A stretch of DNA of 64,000 nt. Source: Streptomyces sp. Tue6028 (GTDB lineage Bacteria; Actinomycetota; Actinomycetes; Streptomycetales; Streptomycetaceae). Where the stretch lies: positions 174,271 to 238,270 of the forward strand of contig NZ_MLCE01000035.1 of NCBI RefSeq assembly GCF_002300165.1, given 5' to 3'. Both the position numbers and the translations under genes were made by a program. The notes under the pieces are model-generated. The model saw only the letters and a list, made by a program, of their open reading frames with translations, was not told where the DNA came from and did no database searches. Positions 61,995-64,000 of the stretch are shown piece after piece. The first letter of the stretch is position 1. Each line of letters begins with the position of its first letter.

Positions 61995-62762
61995 GTGAAG
62001 AGAAGCTCGCGGATCCGCAAGGCCTCGTTCATCCTCGGCAGCGCCGTCGCGCTGGTCGTCGCCGTCCCCGGCAGCGCGCTCGCCGACCCCCCGAAGTCCT
62101 TGCCCGCGAACGCGGACGGACTGGAGCAGACGTTCCAGCCGGCCTACGACTACGACACCGACGGCTGCTACCCGACCCCCGCCATCGGCCCCGACGGCAC
62201 CATCAACGGCGGGCTCAAGCCGTCCGGCGCCCTCAACGGCCAGTGCCACGACTCCTGGGACCTCGACAACACCAACGGCTACTCCCGGGAGAAGTGCAAC
62301 AACGGCTGGTGCGCCGTCATGTACGGCCTCTACTTCGAGAAGGACCAGGCCGTCGCCGGCAGCGGCCTCGGCGGACACCGCAACGACTGGGAGCACGTCG
62401 TGGTGTGGGTCCAGGACAACGAGGCCAAGTACGTGTCGACCTCGGCCCACGGCGACTTCAACGTCTACGGCCGTGACCAGATCCGCTGGGACGGCACGCA
62501 CCCCAAGGTCGTCTACCACAAGGACGGCATCGGCACCCACTGCTTCAGGCCCGCCAACTCCAACGACGAACCGCCGGAGAACCACCAGCACACCTGGCAG
62601 TTCCCCACCCTGGTCGGCTGGAACGGCTACCCCGCCGGACTGCGCGACAAGCTGAGCGCCTACGACTTCGGCAGCGCCCACTTCGGCCTCAAGGACGGCA
62701 ACTTCAACTCCCACCTGGAGAAGGCCAAGCCGGCCGGCATCCCCTTCGACCCCAACGCCTGA
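61995..62762 (+). CDS. NPP1/NLP-family secreted protein
   Basis: This 255-residue exported protein has a signal peptide (residues about 1-30, ending SALA) followed by the necrosis- and ethylene-inducing peptide 1-like fold. The family's heptapeptide appears as GHRNDWE at residues 127-133, where the canonical form is GHRHDWE; H128, D131 and E133, the metal ligands, are kept. Cysteines C58 and C84 are the conserved pair. Many actinomycetes carry NLPs of unknown role, not necessarily toxic. GTG 61995 follows CAGGAGG. The upstream gap shows no clear promoter. Confidence 0.92.
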   Translation: MKRSSRIRKASFILGSAVALVVAVPGSALADPPKSLPANADGLEQTFQPAYDYDTDGCYPTPAIGPDGTINGGLKPSGALNGQCHDSWDLDNTNGYSREKCNNGWCAVMYGLYFEKDQAVAGSGLGGHRNDWEHVVVWVQDNEAKYVSTSAHGDFNVYGRDQIRWDGTHPKVVYHKDGIGTHCFRPANSNDEPPENHQHTWQFPTLVGWNGYPAGLRDKLSAYDFGSAHFGLKDGNFNSHLEKAKPAGIPFDPNA

Positions 62763-62834
62763 CCGGCCGGGCCGGTGGCGGGCGGCACCTCGGGTGGCCT
62801 CGCCACCGGCCCTGGTCACGGGGCCGCACCCCGG

Positions 62835-63722
62835 TCACCGGCGCAGGAGCCCCTCCTGCTGCCGCGGAGGGCTTCCGGCACGCCAGGGAAGCACCTCCCC
62901 GAACCGCACGAGTTCGCCGTACGCCGACGGGTCGGCCTTCTCGGCGAGCAGCAGGTCGAGCACCGCGACCGCGGCCTGTGCGGGGGTCTGCGCCTGGCTG
63001 AAGTCGGCGAACCAGGGCCGCGAGAGCGCCGTGTCCACCAGTCCGGGGCACACCGCCGCGATCAGCGTGCCGCGCGCCAGGTCGGCGTCCCGCCGCTCCG
63101 CCGCCACCGCCCGTACCGCGGCGACCTGCGCCACCTTGGACGGCACGTTGATCCAGCGGGGCCAGCCCAGGTCCTCGGCGGTGCCGTCGTGGACGGCCGC
63201 TCGCCAGGACGCGACCGCCGACTCGACCTCGTCCAGTGACGCACCGTCGAACAAGTGGTGCAGCCGGGGATCGAGATGACCGAGCGTGCCCAGGGAACTG
63301 GCGACGACGACCAACCGTCCACCGTGACGCAGCACCGGGCCGAAGGAGCGCAGGACCGCGTGCGCGCCCCCGTTCGCGACGTCGATGAACTCGTCGGCCT
63401 GCTCGGCCTGCGACCGGTCGGGGGTGAGCGGCGCGCTCGCGTTGGACACCACGATGTCCACCCCCGCGTACCGGCCGGCGAGTTCGGTGGCCAGCCGCCG
63501 GACGGCCTCCGCGTCGGTGACGTCGAGCACCCGGCCCTCCACCCGGCTCCTGGTGGCGTCCGCCTGCCCGACACGTGAGACCGCGTCCGTGACCCGACGC
63601 TCGTTCCGCCCGGTGAGCAGGACCAGGTCGTCGGGACCCAGACGGGCGGCGAGACCTTCGACGAGGGCGCGTCCGAGCCCCTGATTGGCGCCGGTGACCA
63701 GCGCGATGCGTGGTTCTGTCAT
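62835..63722 (-). CDS. Short-chain dehydrogenase/reductase-like protein lacking the catalytic tyrosine
   Basis: This 295-residue Rossmann protein has cofactor motif TGANQGLG and the NAS motif of VVSNASAP. The catalytic YxxxK is altered to N192-VPS-K196 (WINVPSKVAQVAA), so reduction may not occur or may use another residue; it resembles carbonyl-reductase-like SDRs. ATG 63722 is used; a GTG at 63731 is an alternative. It is divergent from a LysR gene 71 bp away, which probably regulates it. Confidence 0.87.
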   Translation of the reverse strand: MTEPRIALVTGANQGLGRALVEGLAARLGPDDLVLLTGRNERRVTDAVSRVGQADATRSRVEGRVLDVTDAEAVRRLATELAGRYAGVDIVVSNASAPLTPDRSQAEQADEFIDVANGGAHAVLRSFGPVLRHGGRLVVVASSLGTLGHLDPRLHHLFDGASLDEVESAVASWRAAVHDGTAEDLGWPRWINVPSKVAQVAAVRAVAAERRDADLARGTLIAAVCPGLVDTALSRPWFADFSQAQTPAQAAVAVLDLLLAEKADPSAYGELVRFGEVLPWRAGSPPRQQEGLLRR

Positions 63723-63793
63723 GCCGTCCACGCTAGGAACGCATCGACCATGCGTCCAACGAAAGCTTCTCAGGTCTGGTATGCGTAAACGTC
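63723..63793. promoter_or_regulatory. Divergent promoter region of the SDR and LysR genes
   Basis: This short divergent gap contains ATGCGT twice (about 63752 and 63780) and is the expected LysR binding region. No clear T-N11-A dyad stands out. Confidence 0.4.
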
Positions 63794-64000
63794 ATGGACT
63801 TCAGCGACGTCTCCCTGGTCGCGCTCCGCGTCTTCCGCGAAGTGGCCGAGCGGGGCACGCTCACCGCGGCGGCGGGAGCCCTCGGCTACACCCAGTCCGC
63901 CGTCTCCCGGCAGATCGCCTCACTCGAACGGGCAGCCCGGTCACCCCTGTTGGAACGGCGCAGGGACGGCGTGCGGCTGACCGCGGCGGGACACGTCGTA
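63794..64000 (+). CDS. LysR-family regulator, N-terminal part (cut by window end)
   Basis: Sixty-nine codons of a LysR-type regulator are present: VALRVFREVAERGTLTAAAG then LGYTQSAVSRQIASLER is the winged helix-turn-helix. The effector domain lies beyond the window. It is divergent from the SDR gene, which it likely controls. Confidence 0.87.
   Translation, partial: MDFSDVSLVALRVFREVAERGTLTAAAGALGYTQSAVSRQIASLERAARSPLLERRRDGVRLTAAGHVV

Overview
The window is chromosomal DNA from a Streptomyces-type actinomycete. Base composition is very GC-rich and coding regions prefer G/C in the third codon position. GTG starts are frequent and genes often join by ATGA or GTGA overlaps. The gene content is typical of the genus: a hopanoid locus, a conservon (sensor-like ATPase, roadblock, DUF742 and GTPase), DUF574 methyltransferase, XRE-cupin regulators and a c-di-AMP riboswitch ahead of a LysM/M23 hydrolase. 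Genus is inferred; species cannot be told.

Layout. Bases 1-2174 hold the end of a surface-glycan locus (GT2 glycosyltransferase, ABC-2 permease and ATPase) closed by a terminator. Bases 2471-16330 are one long hopanoid operon: hpnC, hpnD, a 46-residue ORF, hpnE, a polyprenyl diphosphate synthase, squalene-hopene cyclase, nucleosidase, hpnH, ispG, dxs and hpnO, followed by an XRE-cupin regulator with two tandem operators and a small membrane protein. Here the MEP-pathway genes feed isoprenoid precursor to squalene, squalene is made by the HpnCDE route, cyclised to hopene, and extended and aminated to the bacteriohopane side chain. Bases 16376-22836 carry a tyrosine phosphatase with a premature amber stop, a GH36 alpha-galactosidase, the riboswitch-controlled cell-wall hydrolase, an SGNH hydrolase and a SIMPL protein.

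Bases 22959-32530 look like one catabolic regulon. It contains a TetR regulator, an APC amino-acid permease, and a divergent operon for acyl-CoA dehydrogenase, a ThDP-dependent 2-oxoacid enzyme, a Glu/Leu/Phe/Val dehydrogenase, an NDP-forming acyl-CoA synthetase and an NTF2-like protein. Three copies of TACTGA-N8-TCAGT[A/C] occur in it: one before the permease and two bracketing the operon promoter. This is my best candidate for an undescribed system, perhaps import, deamination and CoA-dependent oxidation of an amino acid.

Bases 32797-49110 hold a metallo-beta-lactamase-fold hydrolase, the conservon plus GAF protein (with an exact 32-bp repeating start module between them), a Gfo/Idh/MocA oxidoreductase, threonine degradation (tdh-kbl), regulators, an MFS exporter, a two-subunit transketolase and a tRNA-Pro. 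Bases 49031-57933 are bounded by two identical 80-bp tRNA-Pro repeats and carry YceI/MarR, a DUF574 methyltransferase, thiolase plus acyl-CoA ligase, a TSUP transporter, HAD phosphatase, CobF-like and DUF309 proteins; no integrase was seen. Bases 58000-64000 carry a NUDIX-like protein, a collapsed hydroxyquinol-dioxygenase remnant fused to an intact maleylacetate reductase gene, a large lipoprotein, an NLP/NPP1-type secreted protein and a divergent SDR/LysR pair cut by the window end.
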